Shown: positions 44,619-55,236, counted from the first letter of the stretch. The stretch: 58,759 nucleotides of DNA from Corallococcus praedator (GCF_003612125.1 NZ_RAWI01000011.1:1-58759), one strand, 5' to 3'. Made by a program: numbers and translations. The notes: generated by a model from the letters alone, not told the origin.

Positions 44619-45284
44619 TCAGAAGGGCTTCTGCGTGAAGTCGTAGAGCTTCTCCACCGACAGCTGGCGATAGCGCTCCACGTTGAGGGCCCGGCGCGCG
44701 CACTCCCACACCAGGTCGCGCGCCGGACGCTCCGGCTCCTTCTTCTTGCGGCGCTTCACCTCGGCCTTGATGGACTTGAGCGCCATGGCCGGGTGGTAGC
44801 AGAAGGCGGAGGAGAACAGCAGGTGGCCACCGAAGGGGACGAGGCGCGCCTCCAGCACGTCCCCCGTCTCCAGGCCCGCGACGTGGCGGCGCTCCGTCAC
44901 GTCGAAGTCCTTGCCGGTGAAGAGCTCGCGCAGGCGCACCATGCCCTTGCCCAGCTTCCTCACCTCGAAGAGGCCGTGCACCGTCTCCGTGAAGCTGCGG
45001 AAGGCGTTGGCCTCCTCCGGCGGAGCGGACTGGGTGCGCTGCTCGTACAGCTCCACGGCCGGCGTCTTGCCCGTGAGCGGCGAGACGCGATCGTAGAGGT
45101 AGTAGTCCAGGAACGACGCCATGCGCAGCTCGAAGAACTTGTCGTCCTCGAACACCTCGCCGGTGAGGCGGAAGTACTCCGCCTTCGCCTCGAGCAGGTC
45201 CGGCTTGCGCGGCTCCTCGCTGCCAAAGGCGATGAGCTGGTCCAGGTACGGCTGGTACGACAACGGGGTCAGCGCGGTGTCCAT
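44619..45284 (-). CDS. Hypothetical protein at the end of the pyr/lep gene run
   Basis: I do not recognise this 221-residue protein. The N-terminal half is helical and acidic/aromatic (DYYLYDRVSPLTG); the C-terminal half has a beta-rich stretch (RHVAGLETGDVLEARLVPFGGHLLF) that looks like a small barrel, followed by a very basic patch (KRRKKKEPERPARD). There is no signal peptide or membrane helix. It follows carA by 19 bases on the same strand, so it is probably cotranscribed with the pyrimidine genes. Confidence 0.75.
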   Translation of the reverse strand: MDTALTPLSYQPYLDQLIAFGSEEPRKPDLLEAKAEYFRLTGEVFEDDKFFELRMASFLDYYLYDRVSPLTGKTPAVELYEQRTQSAPPEEANAFRSFTETVHGLFEVRKLGKGMVRLRELFTGKDFDVTERRHVAGLETGDVLEARLVPFGGHLLFSSAFCYHPAMALKSIKAEVKRRKKKEPERPARDLVWECARRALNVERYRQLSVEKLYDFTQKPF

Positions 45285-45303
45285 ATGAGCGGTGGGCGCC
45301 TTT

Positions 45304-46428
45304 TTACCCCGCCATCAGCGTCGCGAAGCGGCTGAACAGGTAGCGCGCGTCGTGAGGGCCGGGCGAAGCCTCGGGGTGGTACTGCACGCTGAAGGCCCTC
45401 GCGTCCGGAACGGCGAGGCCCTCCACCGTGCCGTCGTTGAGGTTGATGTGCGTCACCACGGCCTTGCCCTTGAGGCTGGCGTCGTCCACCGCGAACCCAT
45501 GGTTCTGCGCGGTGATCTCCACCTTGCCCGTCGTCAGGTCCTTCACGGGCTGGTTGCCGCCGCGGTGGCCGAACTTCATCTTGTACGTCCGGCCGCCCAG
45601 CGCCAGCGCCATGATCTGATGCCCCAGGCAGATGCCGAACACCGGCACCTTGCCCAGGAGCGCCGCCACCGTGCGGTCCGCGCCCTTCACCGCGGCCGGG
45701 TCGCCCGGGCCGTTGGCCAGGAAGACGCCGTGCGGCTTGCGCGCCAGCACCTGCTCCGCGGTGGTGTTGGACGGCACCACCGTCACGCGGCAGCCCACGT
45801 CCACCAGGTACTGGAGCATGGAGCGCTTGAGGCCATAGTCGTACGCCACCACGTCGTACTTCAGCTCCGGCTCCGGGCGCTTGTCACCGGGCGCCAGGAA
45901 CACGTCCGGCGACGGCGTGGTGAACAGGTACGGCTCCTTGCAGGAGACGCCCGTCGCCAGGTCCATGCCCTCCATGCCCGCGGCGTTCCGGGCGCGCTCG
46001 GACAGCGCGGCCAGGGAGACGTTCTCCGTGGAGATGATGCCCATCTGCGCGCCGTGCGTGCGCAGGTGGCGCACCAGCCTGCGCGTGTCCACGCCCTCGA
46101 TGCCGGCGCGGCCATGGCGCGCGAGGAACGCGTCCAGCGTCTCCTCCGAGCGCCAGTTGGAAGGCGTCCGCGTGAGCGAGCGCACCACCATGCCCACCGC
46201 GTGCGGCTGACCTGACTCCTCATCCGAGGCGTTCGCCCCGATGTTGCCCATCTCCGGGTAGGCCATGGTGACGATCTGCCCGACGTACGAGGGGTCCGTG
46301 AGGATCTCCTGGTAGCCGTACATGGACGTGTTGAAGACCACCTCACCCACCGTCTCGCCGGACGCGCCGAAAGCGCGCCCTTCGAAGGTGGTGCCATCCG
46401 CCAGTGCGAGCACCGCCCGCTTCGTCAT
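45304..46428 (-). CDS. carA: Carbamoyl-phosphate synthase small (glutaminase) subunit
   Basis: CarA hydrolyses glutamine and channels ammonia to CarB. The 374-residue protein has the N-terminal domain ([20 protein letters not shown]), the class I amidotransferase nucleophile in [24 protein letters not shown] and the His-Glu pair in [12 protein letters not shown]. The ATG shares one base with the pyrC stop (TGATG). carB is not in the window. Confidence 0.96.
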   Translation of the reverse strand: MTKRAVLALADGTTFEGRAFGASGETVGEVVFNTSMYGYQEILTDPSYVGQIVTMAYPEMGNIGANASDEESGQPHAVGMVVRSLTRTPSNWRSEETLDAFLARHGRAGIEGVDTRRLVRHLRTHGAQMGIISTENVSLAALSERARNAAGMEGMDLATGVSCKEPYLFTTPSPDVFLAPGDKRPEPELKYDVVAYDYGLKRSMLQYLVDVGCRVTVVPSNTTAEQVLARKPHGVFLANGPGDPAAVKGADRTVAALLGKVPVFGICLGHQIMALALGGRTYKMKFGHRGGNQPVKDLTTGKVEITAQNHGFAVDDASLKGKAVVTHINLNDGTVEGLAVPDARAFSVQYHPEASPGPHDARYLFSRFATLMAG

Positions 46429-47729
46429 CACCGCGACTCCTTGAGCTGACCGTCCTCGAACACACACCGGCCCCCCACCCACGTCTGCGTCACGCGCCCC
46501 TTGAGCGTGCGCCCGTGGAAGGGGGTATTTCGACTGCGGGAATAGAACCGGTGGGCATCCACCGTCCACTCCTCCCCAGGTGATACGACCGTGATGTCCG
46601 CTGGTGACCCGGGCGCCAGGTGACCGCCTGGCAGGCCGAATACCCTCGCGGGCCCTTCCGACAGCAGCTCCACCGCCCGGCGCGGCGTGAGCACGCCCTC
46701 GTGCACCAGCGCCAGCGTGAGCCCCAGCGCCGTCTCCAGCCCGACGATGCCGTTGATGCCCTTCTCGAACTCCACCTGCTTGTCGGACACGCCGTGCGGC
46801 GCGTGGTCCGTGGCGATGGCGTCCACCGTGCCGTCCACCAGCGCCTCGCGCAGCGCCTTCACGTCCGCGTCAGCCCGCAGCGGCGGCGCCATCTTCGCGT
46901 GGGTGTCGTAGTCCCCCACCGCCCGGTCATCGAGCGTGAAGTGGTGCGGCGCCACCTCGCAGGTGACGCGCAGGCCGCGCTTCTTCGCCTCGCGGATGAG
47001 CCGCACGCTGCCCTCGCACGACACGTGCGCGACGTGCAGGCGGCCCTTCGTCTCCTCCAGGAGCACCAGGTCGCGCGCCACCATGGCCACCTCCGCGGAG
47101 GCCGGGATGCCGCGCAGGCCCAGGCGCGTGGACGTGGCGCCCTCGTGCATCGCGCCACCCGCGGACAGCGTCAGGTCCTCCTCGTGCACCATCACCGGCA
47201 CGTCGAAGAGCGTGGCGTACTGGAGCACCCGGCGCATCAGCGCCGCGTTCATCACCGGGCGGCCGTCGTCGGTGAGCGCCACGCAGCCCGCGCCCACCAG
47301 TTCGCCCGCCTCCGACAGCTCCTCGCCCTTGAGGCCCTTGGTGATGGCCCCCGCCGGGTACACGTGGCACAGGGCCGCGTCCCGCGCGCGCGACAGCACC
47401 AGCTCCGTGACGAGCGCGCTGTCGTTGACGACCTTCGTGTTGGGCATGGCCACGACGCCGGTGAAGCCACCCGCCACCGCCGCGCGGCAGCCGGTGAGCA
47501 CCGTCTCCTTGCCCTCCTCGCCCGGCTCGCGCAGGTGCACGTGCAGGTCGATGAAGCCCGGCACCACCCACTTGCCGGTGGCGTCCACCACGCGCGCGTC
47601 CTTCGGCGCGGGGAGCACGGCTTCCGACACCTGGGCCACCCGTCCGTCCGTCACGAGCACGTCACGGATGCCGTCCACCCCATTGCGCGGGTCGATGACG
47701 CGCGCCCGCTGGAAGAGCACCGACGTCAT
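46428..47729 (-). CDS. pyrC: Dihydroorotase
   Basis: PyrC cyclises carbamoyl aspartate to dihydroorotate. The 433-residue protein is a class I (type B) dihydroorotase: metal ligands in [25 protein letters not shown]-like MPNTK, histidines in VHEEDL and AHVSCEGSV, and IATDHAPHG. The ATG overlaps the pyrB stop by 4 bases, and the frame continuing upstream is a shadow of pyrB. It lies between pyrB and carA as in many proteobacteria. Confidence 0.95.
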   Translation of the reverse strand: MTSVLFQRARVIDPRNGVDGIRDVLVTDGRVAQVSEAVLPAPKDARVVDATGKWVVPGFIDLHVHLREPGEEGKETVLTGCRAAVAGGFTGVVAMPNTKVVNDSALVTELVLSRARDAALCHVYPAGAITKGLKGEELSEAGELVGAGCVALTDDGRPVMNAALMRRVLQYATLFDVPVMVHEEDLTLSAGGAMHEGATSTRLGLRGIPASAEVAMVARDLVLLEETKGRLHVAHVSCEGSVRLIREAKKRGLRVTCEVAPHHFTLDDRAVGDYDTHAKMAPPLRADADVKALREALVDGTVDAIATDHAPHGVSDKQVEFEKGINGIVGLETALGLTLALVHEGVLTPRRAVELLSEGPARVFGLPGGHLAPGSPADITVVSPGEEWTVDAHRFYSRSRNTPFHGRTLKGRVTQTWVGGRCVFEDGQLKESR

Positions 47730-48619
47730 GATGCGCACCTCTCCAGGATGGCCCGGCGCACCGCGACGCCGTTGGACACCTGCTCCAGGATGACGCTGCG
47801 AGGCCCGTCCGCCACCACCGGGGACAGCTCCACGCCGCGATTGATGGGGCCCGGGTGCAGCACGGGCGCGTCCGGCTTCATCCGCTCCACGCGGGCGGGC
47901 GTGAGGCCGAACAGTCGCGAGTACTCCCGCTGCGAGGGCAGGAAGGCCTCCGCCATCCGCTCCGTCTGCAGCCGCAGGCACATCACCGCATCCGCTTGCG
48001 GCAGCACCGCGTCCAGCTGATGCGTCACCTCCCCACCCATCTCCTCCAGCCTGGGGGGCAGGAGGGTGGGTGGCCCGCAGAGCACGACACGGGCCCCCAG
48101 CGCCTTCAGGCACACGAGGTTGGAGCGGGCCACGCGGCTGTGCAGCACGTCCCCGACGATGAGCACCGTGCGCCCTTCCAGCGAGCCCCAGCGCTGGCGC
48201 AGGGTGAAGGCGTCCAGCAGCGCCTGGGACGGGTGCTCGTGGGCGCCGTCACCGGCGTTGACCACGGCGCACTTCACGTGCCGGGCGACGAGGTGCGGCG
48301 CGCCCGAGGAGCGGTGCCGGATGATGATGATGGCCGGGCCCAGGGCCTCGATGTTGCGGGCGGTGTCCAGGAGCGTCTCCCCCTTGGACACCGAGGAGCC
48401 CACGAAGCTCCAGTTGAGGACGTCCGCCCCCAGGCGGCGCGCGGCCACCTCGAAGGAGGAGCGCGTCCGGGTGGAGTCCTCGAAGAAGAGGTTCGCCACG
48501 ACCTTGCCGCGCAGCACGTGCGAGGCATCCGGTCCGCCGGGCAGATGCGCCTGTGCGCGGTCGAGCAGCGCTTCCAGCTCGTCCCGCCGCCAGCCTGCGA
48601 TTCCGAGAAGATGTCTCAT
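47726..48619 (-). CDS. pyrB: Aspartate carbamoyltransferase catalytic subunit
   Basis: PyrB joins carbamoyl phosphate to aspartate. The 297-residue protein has the carbamoyl-phosphate loop FFEDSTRTRSSFE, HRSSGAPHLVARH, HEHPSQALLDAFTL, VGDVLHSRVARSN and the C-terminal HPGPINRGVEL. ATG at 48617-48619 starts MRHLLGIAGW and has no Shine-Dalgarno; a GC-rich hairpin fills the 72-base gap to lepB. No pyrI regulatory subunit is present, so any control is by other means. Confidence 0.95.
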   Translation of the reverse strand: MRHLLGIAGWRRDELEALLDRAQAHLPGGPDASHVLRGKVVANLFFEDSTRTRSSFEVAARRLGADVLNWSFVGSSVSKGETLLDTARNIEALGPAIIIIRHRSSGAPHLVARHVKCAVVNAGDGAHEHPSQALLDAFTLRQRWGSLEGRTVLIVGDVLHSRVARSNLVCLKALGARVVLCGPPTLLPPRLEEMGGEVTHQLDAVLPQADAVMCLRLQTERMAEAFLPSQREYSRLFGLTPARVERMKPDAPVLHPGPINRGVELSPVVADGPRSVILEQVSNGVAVRRAILERCAS

Positions 48620-48638
48620 GGGCCGGGGCCGCCGCGTA

Positions 48639-48674
48639 CCGCGCGCCGCACGTTGCGTCAAGCGTGGCGCGCGG
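48639..48674 (-). promoter_or_regulatory. GC-rich hairpin just upstream of pyrB
   Basis: On the plus strand CCGCGCGCC-gc-ACG pairs with CGT-GGCGCGCGG around a 10-base loop (12 pairs, 2-base bulge). On the minus strand TTGACG lies in the loop, 17 bases before TACGCG, a possible weak promoter. The hairpin could be a lepB 3' terminator or a pyrB leader element. Confidence 0.4.
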
Positions 48675-48691
48675 CGGTCCGACAGGGACGT

Positions 48692-49939
48692 TCAGCGCAC
48701 CGGTTCGAAGAAGCGCTCCACCCGCAGGCCCGTGCCGCCAAACAGGTTGCCCAGCAGGCCGCCCCAACCGAGCGACAGCCACACCACCATGGCCTTGCCC
48801 TTGATGTGGCCGTACGGCACGTACTCCACCTCGTGGTGGCCGGGGGCGCCCAGGCCGTAGCGGCTGTCCGCGCTGTTGTCGCGGTTGTCGCCCATCACGA
48901 AGACGCTGTCCGCGGGCACCGTGTAGGGACCTTCCCGCTCACGGCCCGGCAGGCGCAGCGGGTGCTGGAGCGCCGAGTGCACCACGCCGCCAATGTCCTC
49001 CCGGTAGAGCACTTCCTCCTGGTCGAACCACTGGCCCGTCGTGTCGTCCTGGTTGTGGACGATGTAGTCCGCCGACACCAGCGTGCGCGGCTGCGGCTGG
49101 CCGTTGATGTGGATCACCCCGTCGATGATCTCCACCACGTCCCCGGGGATGCCGATGACGCGCTTGATGAAGTCCGTGGACTCGTTCACGGGGTTGTTGA
49201 AGACGATGACGTCCCCGCGCAGGGGCGCCCGCACGATGCGGAACGGCACCACGTTCATCAGCGGGATGCGCACGCCGTAGATGAACTTGTTGACGAAGAC
49301 CTGATCGCCGATCTGCAGCGTGGGCAGCATGGAGCCGGACGGGATGCGGTACGGCTCCACCAGCACCGTGCGGATGATCAGCGCGATGAGCAGCGCCTTG
49401 GCGAAGCCGCCCACGAAGTCCCACGCGGACTGCTTGCGGTACGCGCCCAGGTGCTCCTGGGTCATCAGCTCCAGCGTCTTCACCTCGGCGCGCAGCGCCT
49501 CCGCGTCACCCGCCACCGACGCGTTGTCCACGCGCACGGCCTGCTCGGTGATCTTCTCCGCCACGGCCGGAGACACCTTGTCCTTCACGCGCCCCAGGAT
49601 GCGCTCGTCCTCCGCGATGAGCTCCCGTGCCTCGTGCCGCAGCGTGCGCAGCAGCGACTCCTTCCTGGAGGCGGTGCGCCACACCAGCAGGCCCACGAAG
49701 GCCAGGACCATCAACAGGCCGAACCCCTTCATCAGGGGCTGCGCCCAGGACGCCGTGTGCGGCGCCATTTCGATCAGCGTGACGTAGGGCAGGAACGCCA
49801 GACCCACGCCGCACAGGGGGGCCCAGAGGCTGGTGAGCAGCTCGCGCCACAGCAGCTGGCGGCGGGCCTTGAGCTGCTCCGGCGTGCGACGCGCGGCCAT
49901 GGCCGCTCCCAGCTTCGCGGAAGGACTGGCCGTGCTCAT
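48692..49939 (-). CDS. lepB: Signal peptidase I with long N-terminal extension
   Basis: LepB cleaves signal peptides at the outer face of the inner membrane. The 415-residue protein has the catalytic serine in YRIPSGSMLPTL (S203) and the lysine in DFIKRVIGIPGD (K259), plus FVMGDNRDNSADSR and the C-terminal GKAMVVWLSLG. The usual anchor helix is about 176-193. Ahead of it are some 170 extra residues: two additional hydrophobic helices (about 36-56 and 70-88) and a charged, probably coiled, region (about 92-165). It lies 4 bases after lepA, the conserved lepA-lepB pair. Confidence 0.94.
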   Translation of the reverse strand: MSTASPSAKLGAAMAARRTPEQLKARRQLLWRELLTSLWAPLCGVGLAFLPYVTLIEMAPHTASWAQPLMKGFGLLMVLAFVGLLVWRTASRKESLLRTLRHEARELIAEDERILGRVKDKVSPAVAEKITEQAVRVDNASVAGDAEALRAEVKTLELMTQEHLGAYRKQSAWDFVGGFAKALLIALIIRTVLVEPYRIPSGSMLPTLQIGDQVFVNKFIYGVRIPLMNVVPFRIVRAPLRGDVIVFNNPVNESTDFIKRVIGIPGDVVEIIDGVIHINGQPQPRTLVSADYIVHNQDDTTGQWFDQEEVLYREDIGGVVHSALQHPLRLPGREREGPYTVPADSVFVMGDNRDNSADSRYGLGAPGHHEVEYVPYGHIKGKAMVVWLSLGWGGLLGNLFGGTGLRVERFFEPVR

Positions 49940-49943
49940 AGGG

Positions 49944-51755
49944 CTACTGCTCCGTCTTGAGGACCGCGAGGAAGGCTTCCTGCGGAATCTCCACCGTGCC
50001 GACCTGCTTCATGCGCTTCTTGCCCTCCTTCTGCTTCTCCAGGAGCTTGCGCTTGCGGCTGATGTCGCCGCCGTAGCACTTGGCGAGCACGTTCTTGCGC
50101 ATCGCGGAGATCGTCTCACGGGAGATGATCTTCGCGCCGATGGCGGCCTGGATGGCCACCTCGTACATCTGCTTGGGAATCACTTCCTTGAGCTTCTCGC
50201 AGACCTCGCGGCCGCGCTGGTACGCGCGCTCGCGGTGCACGATGACGCTCAGCGCGTCCACCGGCTCCCCGTTGATGAGGATGTCCAGCCGGGCCAGGTC
50301 CGCTTCCGCGTAGGCGGACAGCTCGTAGTCCAGGCTCGCGTAGCCGCGCGACACGCTCTTCAACCGGTCGAAGAAGTCGAACACGACTTCCGCCATGGGC
50401 ATCTCGTACGTCACCTGCACGCGCGTGCCGCTGGAGCCCAGGTACTTCATGTCCTTCTGCACGCCACGCCGGTCCTGGCACAGCTTCAGGATGGCGCCCA
50501 GGTGCTCGTTGGGCACGTGGATGTGACAGGTGAGGATGGGCTCCTCGAACTTGGTGATGTTCTGCGTCGGCGGCAGCTTCGCCGGGTTGTCCACCAGGAG
50601 CACCTCATCCTTGGTGGTGGTGATGCGGTAGACCACCGACGGGGCCGTGGTGATGAGGTTGAGGTTGTACTCGCGCTCCAGCCGCTCCTGGACGATCTCC
50701 ATGTGGAGCAGGCCCAGGTAGCCGCAGCGGAAGCCGAACCCCAGCGCCGTGGACGACTCCGGCTCGTAGGTGAAGGCGGAGTCGTTGAGCGTCAGCTTCG
50801 CCAGCGCGTCGCGCAGGTTCTCGTAGTCGGACGAGTCCACCGGGAAGATGCCGCTGAAGACCATCGGCTTGACTTCCTTGAACCCCGGGAAGGGTTCCGC
50901 CGTGGACCGCAGCTCCTCCGTGACGGTGTCGCCGACCTTCGCGTCGTTCAGCTCCTTCACGTTCGCGACGAGGACGCCCACCTCGCCCGCGATGAGCTGC
51001 GTGACGGGGCGAGAGAACGGGCTGAACACGCCCAGCTCCTGCACCTCGAAGGCCTTGTTGTTGCTGAACATCTTGATCTTCTGCTTGAGCTTCAGCGTGC
51101 CTTCCAGCACGCGCACCAGCACGACCACGCCCCGGTAGTTGTCGTACCAGGAGTCGAAGATGAGGGCCTTGAGCGGCGCGTCCACCGCGCCCGTGGGCGG
51201 CGGCACCAGCTTGACCACCGACTCCAGGATGTCGTGGATGCCGATGCCCTCCTTCGCGGAGGTGGGCACCGCGGTGGACGCGTCGATGCCGATGACGTCC
51301 TCGATCTCCGAGCGCGTGCGCTCCACGTCCGCGCTGGGCAGGTCGATCTTGTTGATGACCGGGATGATGGCCAGGTCGTGCTCCAACGCCATGTAGACGT
51401 TGGCCAGCGTCTGCGCCTCCACGCCCTGGCTCGCGTCCACGACGAGCAACGCGCCCTCGCACGCGGCGAGGCTGCGGCTCACCTCGTAGGCGAAGTCCAC
51501 GTGCCCCGGTGTGTCGATGAGGTTGAGGACGTAGTTCTGGCCGTCCTTGGCGGTGTACGTCATCCGCACGGACTGGGCCTTGATGGTGATGCCCCGCTCA
51601 CGCTCGATGTCCATGTTGTCGAGGAACTGGGCCTGCGCCTCACGCTTGGTCAGCGTGCCTGTCTTTTCCAGGAGGCGGTCGGCCAGCGTCGACTTTCCAT
51701 GGTCGATGTGGGCGATGATGCAGAAGTTGCGGATGTGCGCGTTTTCAGCCGGCAT
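49944..51755 (-). CDS. lepA: Elongation factor 4 (LepA)
   Basis: LepA is a ribosome-bound translational GTPase that back-translocates or helps late 30S assembly. The 603-residue protein has the G1 motif [16 protein letters not shown], switch [14 protein letters not shown]3 [13 protein letters not shown]4 NKIDLP and the LepA-specific C-terminal block [21 protein letters not shown] split around 49990-50090. It precedes lepB with 4 bases between them and heads the leftward lep-pyr-car run. Confidence 0.97.
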   Translation of the reverse strand: MPAENAHIRNFCIIAHIDHGKSTLADRLLEKTGTLTKREAQAQFLDNMDIERERGITIKAQSVRMTYTAKDGQNYVLNLIDTPGHVDFAYEVSRSLAACEGALLVVDASQGVEAQTLANVYMALEHDLAIIPVINKIDLPSADVERTRSEIEDVIGIDASTAVPTSAKEGIGIHDILESVVKLVPPPTGAVDAPLKALIFDSWYDNYRGVVVLVRVLEGTLKLKQKIKMFSNNKAFEVQELGVFSPFSRPVTQLIAGEVGVLVANVKELNDAKVGDTVTEELRSTAEPFPGFKEVKPMVFSGIFPVDSSDYENLRDALAKLTLNDSAFTYEPESSTALGFGFRCGYLGLLHMEIVQERLEREYNLNLITTAPSVVYRITTTKDEVLLVDNPAKLPPTQNITKFEEPILTCHIHVPNEHLGAILKLCQDRRGVQKDMKYLGSSGTRVQVTYEMPMAEVVFDFFDRLKSVSRGYASLDYELSAYAEADLARLDILINGEPVDALSVIVHRERAYQRGREVCEKLKEVIPKQMYEVAIQAAIGAKIISRETISAMRKNVLAKCYGGDISRKRKLLEKQKEGKKRMKQVGTVEIPQEAFLAVLKTEQ

Positions 51756-51867
51756 GTTCAGGGCGCTCGATCAGTCGCGAAGCGGGCGTAGGTAACACCG
51801 AACCGCCCGAAAATCCACGACTGCGCACACGCGCCCGCCCGGCCTTCCACCCACCTGACGACGGCCG

Positions 51868-51896
51868 TTCCCCCCGGCCACCCAGGCCAGGGGGAA
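51868..51896 (-). terminator. Hairpin downstream of the sugar-epimerase gene
   Basis: TTCCCCC-c-GGCC pairs with GGCC-a-GGGGGAA around an ACCCA loop. It lies 26 bases past the epimerase stop and ends that operon before lepA; no T-run follows on the minus strand. Confidence 0.55.
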
Positions 51897-51922
51897 GCTG
51901 CCGCCACCGGGGCGTTTGCCGA

Positions 51923-52867
51923 CTAACCCCGGGCCCGCGCGGGGCCGGCGGCCTTGTCGCGGAAGAACTGGAGCGTGTGGCGCAGGCCGTCCGCCAGTTG
52001 CACCGTGGGCTCCCAGCCCAGGACCTTCTTGGCCAGCGACGCGTCGATGCAGGAGCGCATCTGCTCGCCCGGCTTGCCCGGCGCGTGCGCCACCTTCAGC
52101 GAGCTGCCGCCCGCCTGCGCGATGAGCTCATAGAGGCGGTTGATGTCCGTCTCCACGCCGGTGCCGATGTTGGCGGCGCCCACGTAGTCGCTCTGGAAGG
52201 CCAGGTAGTTGGCGCGCGCCACGTCCGGACCGAAGACGAAGTCCCGCGTCTGCTTGCCTTCCCCGAAGATGGTGCAGCCCTGCCCCGCGATGACGCGCTG
52301 GCTGAAGATGGCCACCACGCCGGCCTCGCCGTGCGGGTTCTGACGGGGACCGTACACGTTGGCGTACCGCAGGGCGACGAAGGGCAGGCCGTACTGGGCG
52401 CGGTAGTAGCCCAGGTACAGCTCGCCCGCCGCCTTAGAGACGCCATAGGGCGACACCGGCCTCGTGGGGTGCGACTCCGTCGCGGGGAAGTAATCCTGCT
52501 CGCCGTAGATGGCGCCGCCGGTGGAGCTGAAGATGACCTTCTTCACCTCGCTGTGACGCGCGGCCTCCAGCAGGTTGAGCATGCCGCGGATGTTCACGTC
52601 CGCGTCGAAGCCGGGGTCGTCCACGCTGCGGCGCACGTCCATCTGGGCGGCCAGATGGCAGATGACCTGGGGCTTCTCCGCGCGGATGAGCTCTGCGGCC
52701 TCGCGGCTGCGGATGTCGTGCACGGCGAGCCGCACGCGCGGATCCAGGTTCTCCTTCTTGCCGCCCGACAGGTCGTCCAGCGCGATGACCTCGTGGCCAT
52801 TGCGCAGGAACTCGTCACACACGTGCGAGCCGATGAAGCCCGCGCCGCCGGTTACCAGGACTTTCAC
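51923..52867 (-). CDS. NAD-dependent nucleotide-sugar epimerase (GalE-like)
   Basis: The 314-residue extended short-chain dehydrogenase has the NAD motif VTGGAGFIGSHVCDEF, the D-loop ALDDLSGGKKENL, CHLAAQMDVRRSV, a serine/threonine pair in FSSTGGAIYG and the catalytic YxxxK in PVSPYGVSKAAGE. It most resembles UDP-glucose 4-epimerases, but UDP-glucuronate or UDP-GlcNAc epimerisation is equally possible. The GTG at 52865-52867 follows GGGGAG. It lies 77 bases after the decarboxylase-like gene and is probably in the same operon. Confidence 0.88.
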   Translation of the reverse strand: MKVLVTGGAGFIGSHVCDEFLRNGHEVIALDDLSGGKKENLDPRVRLAVHDIRSREAAELIRAEKPQVICHLAAQMDVRRSVDDPGFDADVNIRGMLNLLEAARHSEVKKVIFSSTGGAIYGEQDYFPATESHPTRPVSPYGVSKAAGELYLGYYRAQYGLPFVALRYANVYGPRQNPHGEAGVVAIFSQRVIAGQGCTIFGEGKQTRDFVFGPDVARANYLAFQSDYVGAANIGTGVETDINRLYELIAQAGGSSLKVAHAPGKPGEQMRSCIDASLAKKVLGWEPTVQLADGLRHTLQFFRDKAAGPARARG

Positions 52868-52944
52868 GCCGTTCTCCCCCGGGCCCGCCGCCGCCAGGGG
52901 AGCAGGGCCGTTGAAACCTTCGCGTTCACTCGCGCGCGGCCAAC

Positions 52945-53913
<969 letters not shown>

Positions 53914-53928
53914 GTCACGCCTCGTTCT

Positions 53929-54111
53929 TCAGGAGAGTTCGTCGAAGGTCGACTGGCCCGGCAGCTGCGCCTTGTACTTCTCCAGCACCAGGTCGATGCC
54001 CTGCCGGATGTACTCGGCCACGGGCACCTTCGTCTTCTGGTTCAGCGCCTTGAGCAGTTCGTTCTGCTCCGGAGTGATGTAGATGGTGGTGCTGACTTTC
54101 TTTCGGGCCAT
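53929..54111 (-). CDS. Small ribbon-helix-helix DNA-binding protein
   Basis: The 60-residue protein matches the Arc/CopG/MetJ fold: a short strand (KVSTTIYITPEQ), a helix (NELLKALNQKT) and a second helix (PVAEYIRQGIDLVLEKYKAQ). Such proteins bind DNA as dimers. No toxin partner is adjacent, so it looks like an operon regulator rather than an antitoxin. It lies 15 bases ahead of the UXS-type gene. An AT-rich patch (TATATT at 54125-54130 on the minus strand) just upstream could be its -10. Confidence 0.8.
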   Translation of the reverse strand: MARKKVSTTIYITPEQNELLKALNQKTKVPVAEYIRQGIDLVLEKYKAQLPGQSTFDELS

Positions 54112-54204
54112 GGCGATACGTGAAAATATATGGAATGACGTGGCCTGCGAAAGCACGGAGTGCGAGCGGCGCGAACAAGGCGCCCTGCCCGCCCAGGAGG
54201 CAGC

Positions 54205-54801
54205 GTGTTTCCTAGCAACCGTTTGATTTTCCTGGGATTCCTCGTAGCCGGAACGTTGTCTGGCTGTGCCTCCCAGAAGCCGGCGGAGAATCCTGACGCG
54301 GCGCGCAAGCGTCCGGAGGCCGAAGCCATCCGGGGCAAGCCCGCCGCCGGGGAGACCGTCACGGAGCTGGACGCGAACGGCGACGGCCAGACGGACGTCT
54401 GGGAGTTCCGCCAGAAGGACCTGCTGGTGCGCAAGGAGCTGGACCTGAACTGGGACGGCCGCGTGGACGTCACCCAGTACATGGATCCGCAGGGCGCGAA
54501 GGTCCGCGAGGTGATGGACCTGGACTACGACGGCAAGGTGGACGCCACGTACCACTACGCCGAGGGCAAGCGCACGCAGGGCCAGCGGGACCTGGACGGC
54601 GACGGCAAGGCGGACTCGTGGCTGTACTACGAGAACGACACGCTCGTGCGGAAGGAGCGCGACGCGAACCACGACGGCCGGGTGGACTACTGGGAGTACT
54701 GGGAGGGCGGCCAGGTGGACCGCATCGGCGAGGACCTGGACGGCGACGGCACCGTCGACCAGTGGACCCGCAACCCCAAGCCGAAGCCCGCCGCGGAGTG
54801 A
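54205..54801 (+). CDS. Lipoprotein with six calcium-loop repeats
   Basis: GTG at 54205, with AGGAGG 5 bases before it, starts a type II signal peptide (FLGFLVAGTLSGC) whose lipobox cysteine is residue 21. The mature part carries six aspartate-rich loops of the form DxNxDGxxD: DANGDGQTD, DLNWDGRVD, DLDYDGKVD, DLDGDGKAD, DANHDGRVD and DLDGDGTVD. These resemble EF-hand/dockerin/thrombospondin-type-3 calcium sites. The total length is 198 residues. Retention in the outer membrane by the lipid is likely; the role is unknown. Confidence 0.85.
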   Translation: MFPSNRLIFLGFLVAGTLSGCASQKPAENPDAARKRPEAEAIRGKPAAGETVTELDANGDGQTDVWEFRQKDLLVRKELDLNWDGRVDVTQYMDPQGAKVREVMDLDYDGKVDATYHYAEGKRTQGQRDLDGDGKADSWLYYENDTLVRKERDANHDGRVDYWEYWEGGQVDRIGEDLDGDGTVDQWTRNPKPKPAAE

Positions 54802-54813
54802 GGCCTCGACGCG

Positions 54814-54851
54814 GCCGGCGCGCTCCCGGGTCTCCTCGGGTGGGCGCCGGC
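54814..54851. terminator. Bidirectional hairpin between lipoprotein and cupin genes
   Basis: GCCGGCGC pairs with GCGCCGGC (8 bp, perfect) and an inner CCCG pairs with CGGG. It lies between two convergent stop codons; no T-run is evident. Confidence 0.6.
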
Positions 54852-54873
54852 GCGGAAGCGGTACCGCGGACGG

Positions 54874-55236
54874 CTACGCCTTGCTGGTGCCGGCGCGGCC
54901 GTATGAGTCTTCCAGCCGCACGACGTCATCCAGCTCGGGGGTGCTGACCTCGAGGATGTCGCAGTCGGTGATGGCGACCATGCGGTGCTTGGTCAGCGGC
55001 TTGATGTGGTAGCTCTCGCCGGGGTTCATCTCCTTCTCGATGAGGCCCTGGCCTTCGTCGACGACGAAGAGGAGCTTGCCGCTCTGGACGTGGATGGTCT
55101 CGTCCTTGCGGTTGTGGAACTGGAGGCTGAGCTTGTGGCCCGCCTTCACGTGCAGGAGCTTGCCCACGTAGCGCTCCGTGTGGGCCCAGATCAGCTCGTG
55201 GCCCCAGGGCTTCTCCACCCGCTTCGTCGTCGTCAT
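54874..55236 (-). CDS. Cupin protein (type II mannose-6-phosphate isomerase-like)
   Basis: The 120-residue single-domain cupin resembles the C-terminal isomerase domain of bifunctional GMP/PMI enzymes: KPWGHELIWAHTERYVGKLL, the metal-binding GHKLSLQFHNRKDETIHV and the second motif HRMVAI, with LEVSTPELDDVVRLEDSYGR near the end. That final block is typical of the sugar-phosphate-isomerase cupins. Its free-standing form and its position ahead of a SPOR gene leave the substrate open. Confidence 0.82.
   Translation of the reverse strand: MTTTKRVEKPWGHELIWAHTERYVGKLLHVKAGHKLSLQFHNRKDETIHVQSGKLLFVVDEGQGLIEKEMNPGESYHIKPLTKHRMVAITDCDILEVSTPELDDVVRLEDSYGRAGTSKA

Noticed and set aside
53929-54111. A toxin-antitoxin pair with the ribbon-helix-helix protein as antitoxin
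   Set aside because: The following gene is a nucleotide-sugar decarboxylase; no toxin-like small gene is adjacent on either side.
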